DNA of 64,000 nucleotides from Streptomyces tropicalis (GCF_029269835.1 NZ_JARJBB010000002.1:434001-498000); one strand, 5' to 3'. Counted from the stretch's first letter, positions 10,601-18,545 are shown. The notes: generated by a model not told the origin, from the sequence alone. Numbers and translations are program-made.

Positions 10601-10804
10601 GAGGTCGGGACCGCCGTGGCCCAGGAGGAGCTGTCCCGCCTGACCCGCGACGACCATCCGGCCCGCGACGCCAAGCTCGACGACTACCTGGAGGCCTACC
10701 GGCTCCTCCTGGAGCGCGGCGTGAACCTGGAGGCCGGCTGGCAGGCCTGGCGTCTGCGCATGATCCCCGACCGGCACGCCCGCGAGGTGATGGGAGCGCC
10801 GTGA
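7619..10804 (+). CDS. NB-ARC/TPR STAND ATPase with N-terminal membrane hairpin
   Basis: A 1061-residue signal-transduction ATPase. Order: helical N-terminus; hydrophobic, glycine/alanine-rich segment at about 80-125 that could span the membrane twice; a linker; an NB-ARC NTPase at about 215-520; a winged-helix region ending in Y-R-L-H-D-L-V-R-A-F at about 515-525; and TPR-like repeats from about 600 to the end. Walker B is T-I-V-L-D-D (334-339), sensor 1 is around V-T-A-R-T (360-364), and G-G-L-P-L-A-L is at 417-423. The P-loop reads G-E-P-G-S-G-R-T (246-253), with arginine in place of the usual lysine. ATG at 7619 follows a GGAGGGGGA stretch. The ligand and the output are unknown. Confidence 0.9.
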   Translation: MRDSHRAEAERLLTRAVEEEVRRSGGRVDGAVLLSRARGTLDTLAEPAAEEYAAYTRALDEAQAGQLTFGQRWAREGAGTPLLVAAVAALGAAVADLVLGTGAGAAVGAGVTAGVVGAAATVLKVTAAHVPAAHHRAGAAGQPGGPEQLRLQWLTALEVRGIRPFLDQQRVLTASTTPKKAAPRLRGTDKSAAARRRSVLEQSFGQLPEAAAAFAGRRTETAQIGQWVQAARASTQTRPTVVVLHGEPGSGRTALAVRAAHELRDQFRGAVVVDLRGGGSGEPPLPVRDALLHLLNRLGAPREQLLFRERSSPDQQVKRLSELYHQHLAQLPVTIVLDDAADPEQVRALVPERSDSLVLVTARTPLDLPADLPAWVHRMPVEALDAAGAEELLNGAAQDDPGPYDAESADRIRQLCGGLPLALRVAGSSLGARSPRALATDLAAYGPVEPVERALWLRYTDQPEQARRLLRRLALAGRASLGAAAAASLLAADEAEATRHLVALARAGLVDHVRGNRYRLHDLVRAFAQARLLDEEDPAERTAAQERLIVNYAELADSVLRLVDGNMSTRSDRFSPHGFTSLDEALRWLDDESSFITAALRHTEGVDQGAVLNLLGALCDYCLLRGDLYRLGEISELTQAVDQGLLVRSVQWRTGIAARQLGELDKARSTLTSVVDLYLQAHHDAGAARALNSLGITLHHQGNLTEAAARLREALDLQAPPELATDRAWTMHALAAVERDRGRLAEAGDLLARSLVLHGEGGSVHGEAWAHFHLGQLALRRGDVARADADLREALDRYGRTRDARGEAWALTQLARALLVGGEASRAVDGLRQAAARHRDNEDARGEAWTLYYLGQALEETGTLDQAVRELERARTMFSRMRDVYGLACARHHSARVTRDQRAAQTGSLRNSGFARQLLVDARADFQRIGVAHGEAWTCLELAVVDAGNTRTRQALTLCDEATVLFGSYGDRRGEDWARFLRCTLLPYAAPGGVEVGTAVAQEELSRLTRDDHPARDAKLDDYLEAYRLLLERGVNLEAGWQAWRLRMIPDRHAREVMGAP

Positions 10805-11085
10805 GGCGCCGGTCCGCCACGGGGCGCCCTCGGTCCGTGACCCGGAGTGGTCGGCACGGGTGCTGCCCGGTCCGGGCCGGGCGCCGCCGGGCGGCGCCAT
10901 CGCCCGGCCGGTCCTGCCCGGCCGCTTCCGTCCGGCCGCGGTACGGCCGAAGGGCGGGCAGGGCCGGGCGGGCAGACGCGGCCGGCCGGTCGACCGTGGT
11001 CGCCGGCGAGGCGCGGCGCGGCCCGGGTCGGGGCCCGCGCCGGCCCGATGCGTCGGCCCCGGCCCGGTGGGTCGGCCGGGGCGGG
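10805..11085. other. Intergenic region between convergent genes
   Basis: This stretch is extremely GC-rich and contains a self-complementary core at 10880-10898 (GGCGCCGCC/GGCGGCGCC) that could act as a terminator for the STAND ATPase gene. Plus-strand frames continue through it but show no gene-like features. Confidence 0.4.
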
Positions 11086-11331
11086 TCAGCCCTGGTGGGC
11101 CCGGCGGTCGGACGGGGCGGACCCGGACTCCGCCTTCGGGTCCGGGGCCTCCTTGAAGTCCACCTTGCCCATGTGGCGGCTCATGGACTTCATCAGGCCC
11201 CACACGGCCAGGGCCATCACCGCGAAGACGATGAAGCCGAGGACGCCCGGGGTGACCTTGTTCTCGTCGATCTCGGCGAGGGGGACGAGATGCGTCATTG
11301 CGAGGCTCGCGCTTGCGCTCATGTCAGGCAT
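11086..11331 (-). CDS. Small single-pass membrane protein downstream of mca
   Basis: A product of up to 81 residues with one clear membrane segment (G-F-I-V-F-A-V-M-A-L-A-V-W-G-L-M) and a charged cytoplasmic tail. It starts 6 bases after the mca stop codon, so it is almost certainly translated from the mca transcript. Three in-frame ATGs (11331, 11322, 11298) are possible. The GAGGG overlapping the mca stop is awkwardly spaced for the first two, so the exact start is uncertain. The function is unknown. Confidence 0.75.
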   Translation of the reverse strand: MPDMSASASLAMTHLVPLAEIDENKVTPGVLGFIVFAVMALAVWGLMKSMSRHMGKVDFKEAPDPKAESGSAPSDRRAHQG

Positions 11332-11337
11332 TGTCCC

Positions 11338-12216
11338 TCAGGGCCGCCGGATGCCCGCAAAGAGGTCGTCCTCCGGGAGCGAGGTGTCCACGAGGGCCTT
11401 CGCGAGCTCGTACTCCTCCGTCGGCCAGACCTCCTTCTGCACGTCCATCGGCACCCGGAACCAGCCGCCGTCGGGGTCGATCTGCGTGGCGTGCGCGATC
11501 AGGGCCTTGTCGCGGATCTCGAAGAAGTCGGCGCAGGGGACGTGCGTGGTGAGCGTGCGGTCCCGGTGGCCGGACTTGTCCCAGCGCTCCAGCCACTCGC
11601 CGTAGGGGGACTCCAGCCCGCGACCCAGCAGCGCCTTGTGCAGCGCCTCGGTGCGCGGCCGGTTGAAGCCCTGGTTGTAGTACAGCTTCTGCGGCTGGTA
11701 CGCGGGGCCGAACTCCGCCTCCGGGTACTTCTCGGTGTCCGCCGCACCCTCGAACGCCACCATCGAGATCTTGTGGGTCATGATGTGGTCGGGGTGCGGG
11801 TAGCCGCCGTTCTCGTCGTAGGTGGTGATCACCTGGGGGCGGAAGGCGCGGATCCTCCGCACCAGCTCGCCGGCCGCCTTGTCGACGTCCTCGAGGGCGA
11901 AGCAGCCGTCCGGCAGCGGCGGCAGCGGGTCGCCCTCGGGCAGACCGGAGTCCACGAAGCCGAGCCACTCCTGCTTGACGCCGAGGATCTCCCGCGCCTC
12001 GTCCATCTCCTTCTTGCGCACCTCGTGGATGTGCTCCTCGATGTACGCGTCGCCCTGGAGCTTAGGGTTGAGAATGGAGCCGCGCTCTCCGCCCGTGCAG
12101 GTGACCACCAGCACGTCCACCCCCTCGGACACGTACTTCGCCATGGTGGCCGCGCCCTTGCTCGACTCGTCGTCGGGGTGCGCGTGCACGGCCATCAGTC
12201 GCAGCTGGTCAGTCAA
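11338..12216 (-). CDS. mca: Mycothiol S-conjugate amidase
   Basis: Cleaves mycothiol S-conjugates to a mercapturic acid plus GlcN-Ins, detoxifying electrophiles and antibiotics in actinomycetes. The 292-residue protein belongs to the zinc-dependent PIG-L/LmbE deacetylase fold. It shows A-H-P-D-D-E at residues 12-17 (His and Asp metal ligands) and a later H-P-D-H segment that supplies the third ligand. Full length and close resemblance to actinobacterial Mca rather than MshB favour the amidase. It is followed immediately by a small membrane protein, and the divergent DUF4307 gene starts about 200 bases upstream. Confidence 0.95.
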   Translation of the reverse strand: MTDQLRLMAVHAHPDDESSKGAATMAKYVSEGVDVLVVTCTGGERGSILNPKLQGDAYIEEHIHEVRKKEMDEAREILGVKQEWLGFVDSGLPEGDPLPPLPDGCFALEDVDKAAGELVRRIRAFRPQVITTYDENGGYPHPDHIMTHKISMVAFEGAADTEKYPEAEFGPAYQPQKLYYNQGFNRPRTEALHKALLGRGLESPYGEWLERWDKSGHRDRTLTTHVPCADFFEIRDKALIAHATQIDPDGGWFRVPMDVQKEVWPTEEYELAKALVDTSLPEDDLFAGIRRP

Positions 12217-12418
12217 GGCTCAATCCTCAGTCGAGTCGGTGCCCGGCGTGAGCGGGCAGTCAACGGGTCCCCTTCCCGCCGGGACACCGGCCCGGGGTGC
12301 CGTCCGGGCGGCGCGCGGGGGCTTCTATAGTGACCGAATCGGGGGGCGAATAATTCCGGGGTCCGGCTTCGGACGCCCCTCGCGGGATCCGCGTCCCGCC
12401 CCTGCCGAGAGGACGATC

Positions 12419-12820
12419 ATGAGCACGGCGAGCACCCGGCTGCCCGAGGGCCGCTACGGCCGCTCCCCGGACGAGCGCGCCGACGGCAAGCTCAGGATCG
12501 CCGCGATCGTCCTCGGCGCCGCCCTGCTGGCCCTGATCGGGTACTTCGCCTACCACTACGTCGGCGAGAGCAGGATCAGCGGACAGGTGATCACCTTCCA
12601 GGCGTCCGGCGACAACGCCGTGCAGGTCCACCTCGAGGTCCGCAAGGACGCCGGCGTCCACGGCTACTGCACCCTGCGTTCACAGTCGGCGACGGGCGAC
12701 GAGGTCGGCCGCGCCGACTTCCGCTTCGACCAGAAGGCCACCCGGATCGACAAGGTCGTCACGCTCCGCACGACGGCCCGGGGCACGACCGCCGAGCTGC
12801 TCGGCTGCCACGCGGGGTGA
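12419..12820 (+). CDS. DUF4307 membrane-anchored protein
   Basis: A 133-residue protein with a polar N-terminus, one membrane segment at about residues 36-56 and an extracytoplasmic domain of about 75 residues with two cysteines (in H-G-Y-C-T-L and L-G-C-H). This architecture is DUF4307, an actinobacterial family of unknown function normally found between mca and greA. ATG at 12419 follows GAGAGGACGATC. It shares a divergent promoter region with mca. Confidence 0.88.
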   Translation: MSTASTRLPEGRYGRSPDERADGKLRIAAIVLGAALLALIGYFAYHYVGESRISGQVITFQASGDNAVQVHLEVRKDAGVHGYCTLRSQSATGDEVGRADFRFDQKATRIDKVVTLRTTARGTTAELLGCHAG

Positions 12821-12996
12821 CGCTCGCGGCTCACGGCGGATGCACGGTCGCTGACCTGCATTGACGTGATTCTGATGGCTTATGTCCTCCCCCTTCCGGC
12901 GCTGAATTGTTAGGCTCGTGGTTTCGCCCATCCAAGAGGGAACATTCTTCTGGGTAGGGCGATGCTTTGTATTCCCAGTACCGACGAGGAGCACCT

Positions 12997-13497
12997 GTGA
13001 CCCAGACCAGCGAGAACGTCACCTGGCTGACCCAGGAGGCGTACAACAAGCTCAAGGATGAGCTTGAGCACCTTACTGGTCCTGCGCGCACGGAGATCGC
13101 CGCCAAGATCGCGGCCGCGCGCGAGGAGGGCGACCTGCGCGAGAACGGCGGGTACCACGCGGCCAAGGAGGAGCAGGGCAAGCAGGAGCTCCGCGTCCGC
13201 CAGCTCACCCAGCTCCTGGAGAACGCCCAGGTCGGCGAGGCCCCGGCCTCGGCCGACGGCGCGGTCGCGCCGGGCATGGTCGTGACCATCGCCTTCGACG
13301 GCGACGAGGACGACACCCTTACCTTCCTGCTGGCCTCCCGCGAGTACGCCAGCGCCGACATCGAGACCTACTCGCCGCAGTCGCCGCTGGGCGCCGGCGT
13401 GATGGGGCACAAGGTCGGCGAAGACGCGGAGTACGAACTGCCGAACGGCAAGAAGGCCAACGTAAAGATCCTCAAGGCCGTCCCCTACAACGGCTGA
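12997..13497 (+). CDS. greA: Transcription elongation factor GreA
   Basis: Rescues backtracked RNA polymerase by stimulating transcript cleavage through the secondary channel. The 166-residue product has the expected N-terminal coiled coil bearing the acidic tip (R-E-E-G-D-L-R-E-N-G-G-Y), followed by the C-terminal FKBP-like domain. The GTG start at 12997 is chosen because of a GAGGAG ribosome-binding site 5 bases upstream; an in-frame ATG at 12967 has none. It is followed by one of the best terminators in the window. Confidence 0.97.
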   Translation: MTQTSENVTWLTQEAYNKLKDELEHLTGPARTEIAAKIAAAREEGDLRENGGYHAAKEEQGKQELRVRQLTQLLENAQVGEAPASADGAVAPGMVVTIAFDGDEDDTLTFLLASREYASADIETYSPQSPLGAGVMGHKVGEDAEYELPNGKKANVKILKAVPYNG

Positions 13498-13518
13498 GGC
13501 ATCCCGCACTTCCGGAGC

Positions 13519-13553
13519 GAAGCCCCCGGCGCCGACCGCGCGCCGGGGGCTTC
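13519..13553. terminator. Bidirectional terminator between greA and the ABC permease
   Basis: A perfect 14-bp stem with a 7-base loop lies 21 bases after the greA stop and 35 bases before the end of the convergent minus-strand permease gene. Position and symmetry suggest it serves both genes. Confidence 0.85.
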
Positions 13554-13588
13554 GTCGTGTCCGCGTCAGACAGGCCGGCGGTCCCGGC

Positions 13589-14446
13589 TCACGCCGTCGC
13601 CGACCGGTACTTGCGGACCGCCAGGGTCCGGAAGATCACGATGATCAGGGCGGAGTAGAGCAGGGAGGCCCAGACCGGGTGCTGCATCGGCCAGGCGCTC
13701 GAGGTGGACGCGCCCGGGTTGGCGAACAGGACGCGGCATGCCTGGGCCGTGGCACTGAAGGGGTTCCACTCCGCGATGTGGCGCAGCCACGGCGTCATGT
13801 TGCTGGTGTCCACGAAGGCGTTGGAGATGAAAGTGACCGGGAACAGCCAGATCAGACCGCCGGACGTGGCCGCCTCCGGGGTGCGCACGCTCAGGCCGAT
13901 CAGCGCGCCGATCCAGGTGAAGGCGTATCCGAGCAGGAGCAGCAGGCCGAACGCGGCGAGCACCCGCAGGGCGTTGGTGTCGCCGTTGGACCCGACGCGC
14001 CAGCCCACGAGCAGGGCGACGACGGCGAGGACGAGCACCGTGAGCGCCGTCTGCACCAGGTCGGCGAAGGTGCGCCCGGTCAGCACCGCGCCGCGCGCCA
14101 TGGGCAGCGAGCGAAAGCGGTCGATGAGGCCCTTGTGCATGTCGTCGGCGATGCCCGCGCCGGAGCTGGCGGTGGCGAACGTGACGGTCTGCGCGAAGAT
14201 GCCGGCCATCAGGAAGTTCCGGTAGACGGAGGGGTCGGCGCTGCCGCCGACGCGCATGGAGCCGCCGAAGACGTACGAGAACAGCACCACGAACATGATC
14301 GGCTGGATCAGTCCGAAGATGACCATCTCCGGGATGCGGGACATGCGGATCAGGTTCCGCTTCGCGACGACCAGCGAGTCGCGGACGGACTGGCTGAGCG
14401 CGTTGCCGGGCAGCGCCGTGGGCGTCCGGTCGGTGACGGCACTCAC
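13589..14446 (-). CDS. ABC-2 type permease, DrrB-like
   Basis: A 285-residue membrane subunit with about six hydrophobic segments after a 35-residue cytoplasmic N-terminus, typical of the ABC-2 (DrrB/NodJ) drug-export permeases. Its GTG start overlaps the stop of the upstream ATPase gene by 4 bases (GTGA), so the pair is translationally coupled and forms one exporter. The substrate is unknown. Related pairs export antibiotics such as daunorubicin, but Streptomyces has many and housekeeping roles are possible. Confidence 0.92.
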   Translation of the reverse strand: MSAVTDRTPTALPGNALSQSVRDSLVVAKRNLIRMSRIPEMVIFGLIQPIMFVVLFSYVFGGSMRVGGSADPSVYRNFLMAGIFAQTVTFATASSGAGIADDMHKGLIDRFRSLPMARGAVLTGRTFADLVQTALTVLVLAVVALLVGWRVGSNGDTNALRVLAAFGLLLLLGYAFTWIGALIGLSVRTPEAATSGGLIWLFPVTFISNAFVDTSNMTPWLRHIAEWNPFSATAQACRVLFANPGASTSSAWPMQHPVWASLLYSALIIVIFRTLAVRKYRSATA

Positions 14447-15456
14447 TGGGCCTCCTCCTTCGTCTTCGGCTTGCGGCCCCGCGCGTCTGCGCCCGGTCCG
14501 CCGTCAGGGTCGGTGCTCTCGGCCATGTGGCCCGTCAGGGACAGGAACACGTCGTCGAGGGTGGGGCGGCGGAGCCCGATGTCGTCGATCTCGATGCCCC
14601 GGGCGTCCAGTTCGCGGATCACCTCGGCCAGCAGCTTGGCGCCGCCGGAGACCGGCACGGTGAGCCGGCGGGTGTGCTCCTCGACCGTGGTGTCGCCCTT
14701 CCCGAAGCCCCGCAGCACCTCGGAAGCGGTCGGGATGTGCTCGCGGTCGTGCACGACGACCTCGACGCGCTCGCCGCCGGTGCGGGCCTTGAGCTCGTCG
14801 GAGGTGCCCCGGGCGATGACGCGGCCCTGGTCGACCACCGCTATCTCGTGGGCGAGGTGGTCGGCCTCCTCCAGGTACTGCGTGGTCAGCAGCAGGGTGG
14901 TGCCGCCGGAGACCAGCTCCTTGATGACCTCCCACAGCATCTGCCGGTTGCGCGGGTCCAGGCCCGTGGTCGGCTCGTCCATGAACATCACCGGCGGGGA
15001 GACGACGAGCGCGGCCGCCAGGTCGAGCCGGCGGCGCATGCCGCCGGAGTAGGTCTTCGCGGGCCGGTCGGCGGCGTCGGTGAGGTTGAACTGCTCCAGC
15101 AGCTCCACCGCGCGGACCTTGGCCGCCCTGGCCCGCATCTGGTAGAGCTGTCCGACCATCTGGAGGTTCTCCCGGCCGGTCAGGTACTCGTCGACCGCGG
15201 CGAACTGGCCGGACAGGCCGATGGAACGCCGCACCTCGTTGGGCTGCCTGAGGACGTCGAGGCCGGCGACGACGGCCCTGCCGCTGTCGGGCCGCAGCAG
15301 CGTCGTCAGACAGCGGACCGTGGTCGTCTTGCCCGCGCCGTTCGGCCCGAGCAGTCCCAGGACCGTGCCCTCCGGGACATCGAGGTCGACGCCGTCCAGA
15401 GCCCGTACGTCGCCGAAGGTCTTCACGAGACCTTCGGCATAGATGGCGCCTGGCAT
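14443..15456 (-). CDS. ABC transporter ATP-binding protein, DrrA-like
   Basis: A 337-residue ATPase of the DrrA family. Walker A is G-P-N-G-A-G-K-T (37-44), the signature Y-S-G-G-M is at about 136-140, Walker B V-M-F-M-D-E ends at 161, and the typical DrrA C-terminal extension follows. ATG at 15456 has GGAG 7 bases upstream; an earlier in-frame ATG at 15468 overlaps that site. It is the first gene of the two-gene operon. A palindrome about 90 bases upstream (15545-15562) may be an operator. Confidence 0.94.
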   Translation of the reverse strand: MPGAIYAEGLVKTFGDVRALDGVDLDVPEGTVLGLLGPNGAGKTTTVRCLTTLLRPDSGRAVVAGLDVLRQPNEVRRSIGLSGQFAAVDEYLTGRENLQMVGQLYQMRARAAKVRAVELLEQFNLTDAADRPAKTYSGGMRRRLDLAAALVVSPPVMFMDEPTTGLDPRNRQMLWEVIKELVSGGTTLLLTTQYLEEADHLAHEIAVVDQGRVIARGTSDELKARTGGERVEVVVHDREHIPTASEVLRGFGKGDTTVEEHTRRLTVPVSGGAKLLAEVIRELDARGIEIDDIGLRRPTLDDVFLSLTGHMAESTDPDGGPGADARGRKPKTKEEAQ

Positions 15457-15544
15457 GTGTGTCTCCACGTCGTGGGTGATGGACAGGGAAGTGTGACAAA
15501 ATCCTGCGGCCGCCCCGCGGGGAAGGTGGCCCGCGACACACCGT

Positions 15545-15562
15545 AACGCGATGTATCGCGTG
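15545..15562. promoter_or_regulatory. Palindromic operator candidate upstream of the Drr-type operon
   Basis: ACGCGAT and ATCGCGT face each other across a 2-base GT spacer at 15546-15561, a perfect 16-base palindrome. It lies in the intergenic region upstream of the exporter ATPase. TetR- and PadR-type repressors commonly control such exporters through sites of this kind. No regulator gene adjoins it, so the binding protein is unknown. Confidence 0.45.
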
Positions 15563-15628
15563 TCTCAACGGATTTTCCCGACCCGGAGGCGCGGGTCCCC
15601 GGACCCGGCGGTGCGGAGCGCTCCGGCC

Positions 15629-16858
15629 TCAGCCGATGACCGTGTAACCGGCCTCGCGCAGGGCGCGGCCGACCTCGGCGCAGTGCTCCGGCCCCTTGGT
15701 CTCCAGGTGCAACTCCACCTCCGCCTCCGTGAGTCCGAGCCGGGGGTCGGTCCGTACGTGACTCACATCGAGGACGTTAGCGTCCGCCACTGACAACGTC
15801 CCGAGAAGCGTGGCCAGAGCACCCGGCCGGTCCGTCAGACGCAGCCGGACGGCCAGGTAGCGGCCCTGGGCGGCCATGCCGTGCCGCAGGACCCGCTGGA
15901 GAAGGACCGGGTCGACGTTGCCGCCGGAGAGCACCGCGACGACCGGGCCCCCGAAGGCGTGCGGGTCGGCCAGCAGCGCCGCCACCGGGCTCGCCCCGGC
16001 GGGCTCCACCACGAGCTTGGCCCGCTCCAGGCACAGCAGCAGCGCCGCGGACAACTGGTCCTCGGTCACCGTGCGGACCTCGTCCACGAACTCACGTACC
16101 AGCGCGAACGGCACGTCGCCGGGCCGGCCGACCCGGATCCCGTCGGCCATCGTCACCGGGTGCTCGATCGCCACCGGGTGGCCCTCGGCGAGCGAGGGCG
16201 GATAGGCCGCCGACCCCTCCGCCTGCACGCCGACGATCCGCACGTCCGGGCGCAGCGCCTTCACCGCGACCGCGATGCCCGCGATCAGGCCGCCCCCTCC
16301 GACCCCCACGACGATCGTTTGCACCTCCGGGCACTGCTCCAGGATCTCCAGCCCGACCGTGCCCTGCCCCGCGATGATGTCGGGGTGGTCGAAGGGGTGG
16401 ATGAACACCGCGCCCGTCGCGGCCGCGTACTCCTCGGCCGCCGCCAGCGTCTCGTCGACCACCTGGCCGTACAGGCGCACCTCCGCGCCGTAGTCCCGGG
16501 TGGCGCTGATCTTCGGCAGCGGCGTCGTCTTCGGCATGAACACGGTGGCGTGCACGCCGAGCAGCGACGACGCGAGGGCGACGCCCTGCGCGTGGTTCCC
16601 GGCGCTGGCCGCGACCACGCCCGCGGCGCGCTCCTCCGGCAGCAGGCAGGCGATCCGCACGTAGGCGCCGCGCAGCTTGAACGAACCCGTCCGCTGGAGG
16701 TTCTCGCACTTGAGGTGCACCGGCGCGCCCACCAGACGGGACAGGTGCCGGCTGCCCTCCATCGCGGTCGTCCGCGCCACACCCGAGAGCATCTTCCGGG
16801 CCCCGCGCACGTCGTCGAGGGTGACGCTGCGCAAGGATCCGGCCGTGCTGTCACGCAT
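15629..16858 (-). CDS. ilvA: Threonine ammonia-lyase (threonine dehydratase)
   Basis: A PLP enzyme that deaminates threonine to 2-oxobutyrate for isoleucine synthesis or threonine catabolism. The 409-residue protein carries the PLP lysine in G-S-F-K-L-R-G-A-Y (K61), a glycine-rich phosphate loop (V-G-V-G-G-G-G-L-I-A-G) and one C-terminal ACT domain from about residue 330. The single ACT domain places it in the shorter ilvA group. ATG at 16858 faces the MarR gene divergently. Confidence 0.93.
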   Translation of the reverse strand: MRDSTAGSLRSVTLDDVRGARKMLSGVARTTAMEGSRHLSRLVGAPVHLKCENLQRTGSFKLRGAYVRIACLLPEERAAGVVAASAGNHAQGVALASSLLGVHATVFMPKTTPLPKISATRDYGAEVRLYGQVVDETLAAAEEYAAATGAVFIHPFDHPDIIAGQGTVGLEILEQCPEVQTIVVGVGGGGLIAGIAVAVKALRPDVRIVGVQAEGSAAYPPSLAEGHPVAIEHPVTMADGIRVGRPGDVPFALVREFVDEVRTVTEDQLSAALLLCLERAKLVVEPAGASPVAALLADPHAFGGPVVAVLSGGNVDPVLLQRVLRHGMAAQGRYLAVRLRLTDRPGALATLLGTLSVADANVLDVSHVRTDPRLGLTEAEVELHLETKGPEHCAEVGRALREAGYTVIG

Positions 16859-17003
16859 GCCTCAAGTCTCGCAGCTCACCCCGGCCGCGCGCCGGTGTGA
16901 CCAACCTCCGGGACCGGTTTGTGCAGCGCCGGTACGACCCGCCCCCCGGCCGCGTACCCTGTCCCCCAACCCAGCAGCCCTCATCTGAAGTGAGCCCCCG
17001 GCC

Positions 17004-17528
17004 ATGCCCACAACACCTGAAATGTCGATGGACATGACGACCGTCGGTGACACCGGTCTTCTCGACACGCTGCAGCACGAGGTGGCGGTGTTCGCCCGCC
17101 GTGCCGAGCAGACCCGGCTCGGCGGCGTCGGGCAGGTGCGCAACTCCATGGACCGCGCCGCCTACCTGCTGCTGAACCGCCTGGACAAGGAGGGCCCCAT
17201 GGGCGTCAAGGCGCTCGCCGCGAGCATGGGCATCGACTCCTCCACGGTCACCCGGCAGGTCGCCCCGCTCGTCGACACCGGGCTGGTCAAGCGCACCTCG
17301 CACCCCGAGGACGGCCGTGCGGTGGTGCTGCAGCTGTCCCCGCGCGGGCTGTCGCGGCTGGAGGAGGTGCGCTCCTCGCGGCGCCGGCTCATGGCCGAGC
17401 TGACCCGTGACTGGGCGCCGGAGGAGCGCGAGACCTTCTGCGCGCTCCTGACGCGCTTCAACGTCGCCCTCTCCGCCCGCCAGTCGGCTCACGGCGGCCC
17501 CGCCCCGGAGACCCCCGCGGCGTCCTGA
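17004..17528 (+). CDS. MarR-family transcriptional regulator
   Basis: A 174-residue winged-helix regulator. The DNA-binding region is V-K-A-L-A-A-S-M-G-I-D-S-S-T-V-T-R-Q-V-A-P-L, followed by the wing H-P-E-D-G-R-A-V-V-L-Q-L-S, both typical of MarR. N- and C-terminal helices form the dimer interface. It is divergent from ilvA, with about 145 bases between the two. No autoregulatory palindrome was obvious, so target and ligand are unknown. Confidence 0.9.
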   Translation: MPTTPEMSMDMTTVGDTGLLDTLQHEVAVFARRAEQTRLGGVGQVRNSMDRAAYLLLNRLDKEGPMGVKALAASMGIDSSTVTRQVAPLVDTGLVKRTSHPEDGRAVVLQLSPRGLSRLEEVRSSRRRLMAELTRDWAPEERETFCALLTRFNVALSARQSAHGGPAPETPAAS

Positions 17529-17638
17529 GACCCGCCCCCTGCGCGGCTCTTGACCCGGGACCCGGGCCTGGCCTCATATGAGACCGGGCCCACGGACACG
17601 GTCCCGTGTCCGGAAAGGGGCCCTCGGCGGGAGGCGCG

Positions 17639-18154
17639 GTGCGAGAACGGCAGGCGTTCCACGGCGCTCGCCGGGCCCGGGAGTGCGAGGCGTTCGTCGC
17701 GGGCGCGGCCGGGCGGCTCCTGCACGCCGCCACCCTCCTGACCGCGGAGGACCCGGGCGACAACCCGCGCGCGCGGCGCCTGCTGCTCCTCGCCCTCGCG
17801 CACACGTACGCGTGCTGGGACGGGCTGCGCGGCGACGACCCGTACGACCGCGCCCGCCAGTACCTGGCCACCCGCTTCGCGCGCGAGGCGTGGCACCGGC
17901 GCGGCGGCGCACACCGCCTGCCGGGGCGCCCGCGCCCGGAGCCGGCGGGCCCGCTCGCCGGGCTCACGCCCCAGGAGCGGCTGGTCGTGGTGCTCCGGCT
18001 CTACGAGGGGGTGGCCGAGGAGCAGGCCGCGGCCCTGCTCGGCCTGCCCGCGGACCGGGTCCGCGCCATCTGCGACCGGGCGGTCACCCGCCTCACCCAC
18101 CGTCCGCGCGGGCCCGCGCCCGCGGTGCGCGGCCCGGAGGTCGCCTCCTCCTGA
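17639..18154 (+). CDS. Sigma-like protein with region 4 and a degenerate region 2
   Basis: A 171-residue protein resembling the SigE-type ECF subgroup of actinomycetes. The C-terminal half (L-T-P-Q-E-R-L-V-V-V-L-R-L-Y-E-G to V-T-R-L) is a sigma-70 region 4 helix-turn-helix. The N-terminal half keeps the R-L-L-H-A-A-T-L-L-T opening of region 2, but the conserved core-binding part is poorly preserved. The GTG at 17639 has GGGAGG just upstream and is preferred over GTG at 17606. A short membrane protein follows on the same strand, as anti-sigma genes often do. Whether it is an active sigma factor is uncertain. Confidence 0.6.
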   Translation: MRERQAFHGARRARECEAFVAGAAGRLLHAATLLTAEDPGDNPRARRLLLLALAHTYACWDGLRGDDPYDRARQYLATRFAREAWHRRGGAHRLPGRPRPEPAGPLAGLTPQERLVVVLRLYEGVAEEQAAALLGLPADRVRAICDRAVTRLTHRPRGPAPAVRGPEVASS

Positions 18155-18281
18155 CCGGCACGGCCGGAAGGGCGGCACGCAACCGGCCGGGAGGCGGTGC
18201 GCACGGCCCGGCGGGCGGGGCGGCCGTCCTCCGGTCCCGTGGAAGGAGCGGACCGAACGGACCGAGCGGACGGAGACGGGT

Positions 18282-18530
18282 GTGAACCGGACGGAGCGTG
18301 AGGCGGCGGTGCGGCTGCTGATGGAGCAGGCACCGCCCCAGGTGCCGCCGGACCTGTACGGCGAGGTCGTGCGGCGCGGGGGCCGCATGCTGCGCCGCAG
18401 GGCGGCCGCCCGCCGGGCGCTGTGGCTGCTGCTGTGCGCCGCGGCGCTCGCCTTCGCGGTGTGGGCGGCGACGGCCCGCCCCTGGGTGGAGCCGCCCTCG
18501 CAGACGACTCCACCCGTCACCGGCTGGTGA
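18282..18530 (+). CDS. Small single-pass membrane protein after the sigma-like gene
   Basis: An 82-residue GTG-start protein with a charged cytoplasmic N-terminus, an arginine-rich stretch, one membrane segment (about residues 45-63) and a short proline-rich exterior tail. It starts 127 bases after the sigma-like gene on the same strand. The topology (cytoplasmic helix, one membrane span) resembles a minimal anti-sigma factor, but no ZAS zinc motif is present, so that role is only inferred. Confidence 0.6.
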   Translation: MNRTEREAAVRLLMEQAPPQVPPDLYGEVVRRGGRMLRRRAAARRALWLLLCAAALAFAVWAATARPWVEPPSQTTPPVTGW

Positions 18531-18545
18531 GCGCCGGGAGCGGCG

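Noticed and set aside
7388..11203. A 1271-codon frame on the minus strand opposite the STAND ATPase
   Set aside because: Antisense frame produced by GC bias; the plus-strand gene has clear domains and a ribosome-binding site.
12861..12886. TTGACG and TATGTC before greA as a promoter
   Set aside because: The spacing is only 14 bases, too short for a standard promoter.
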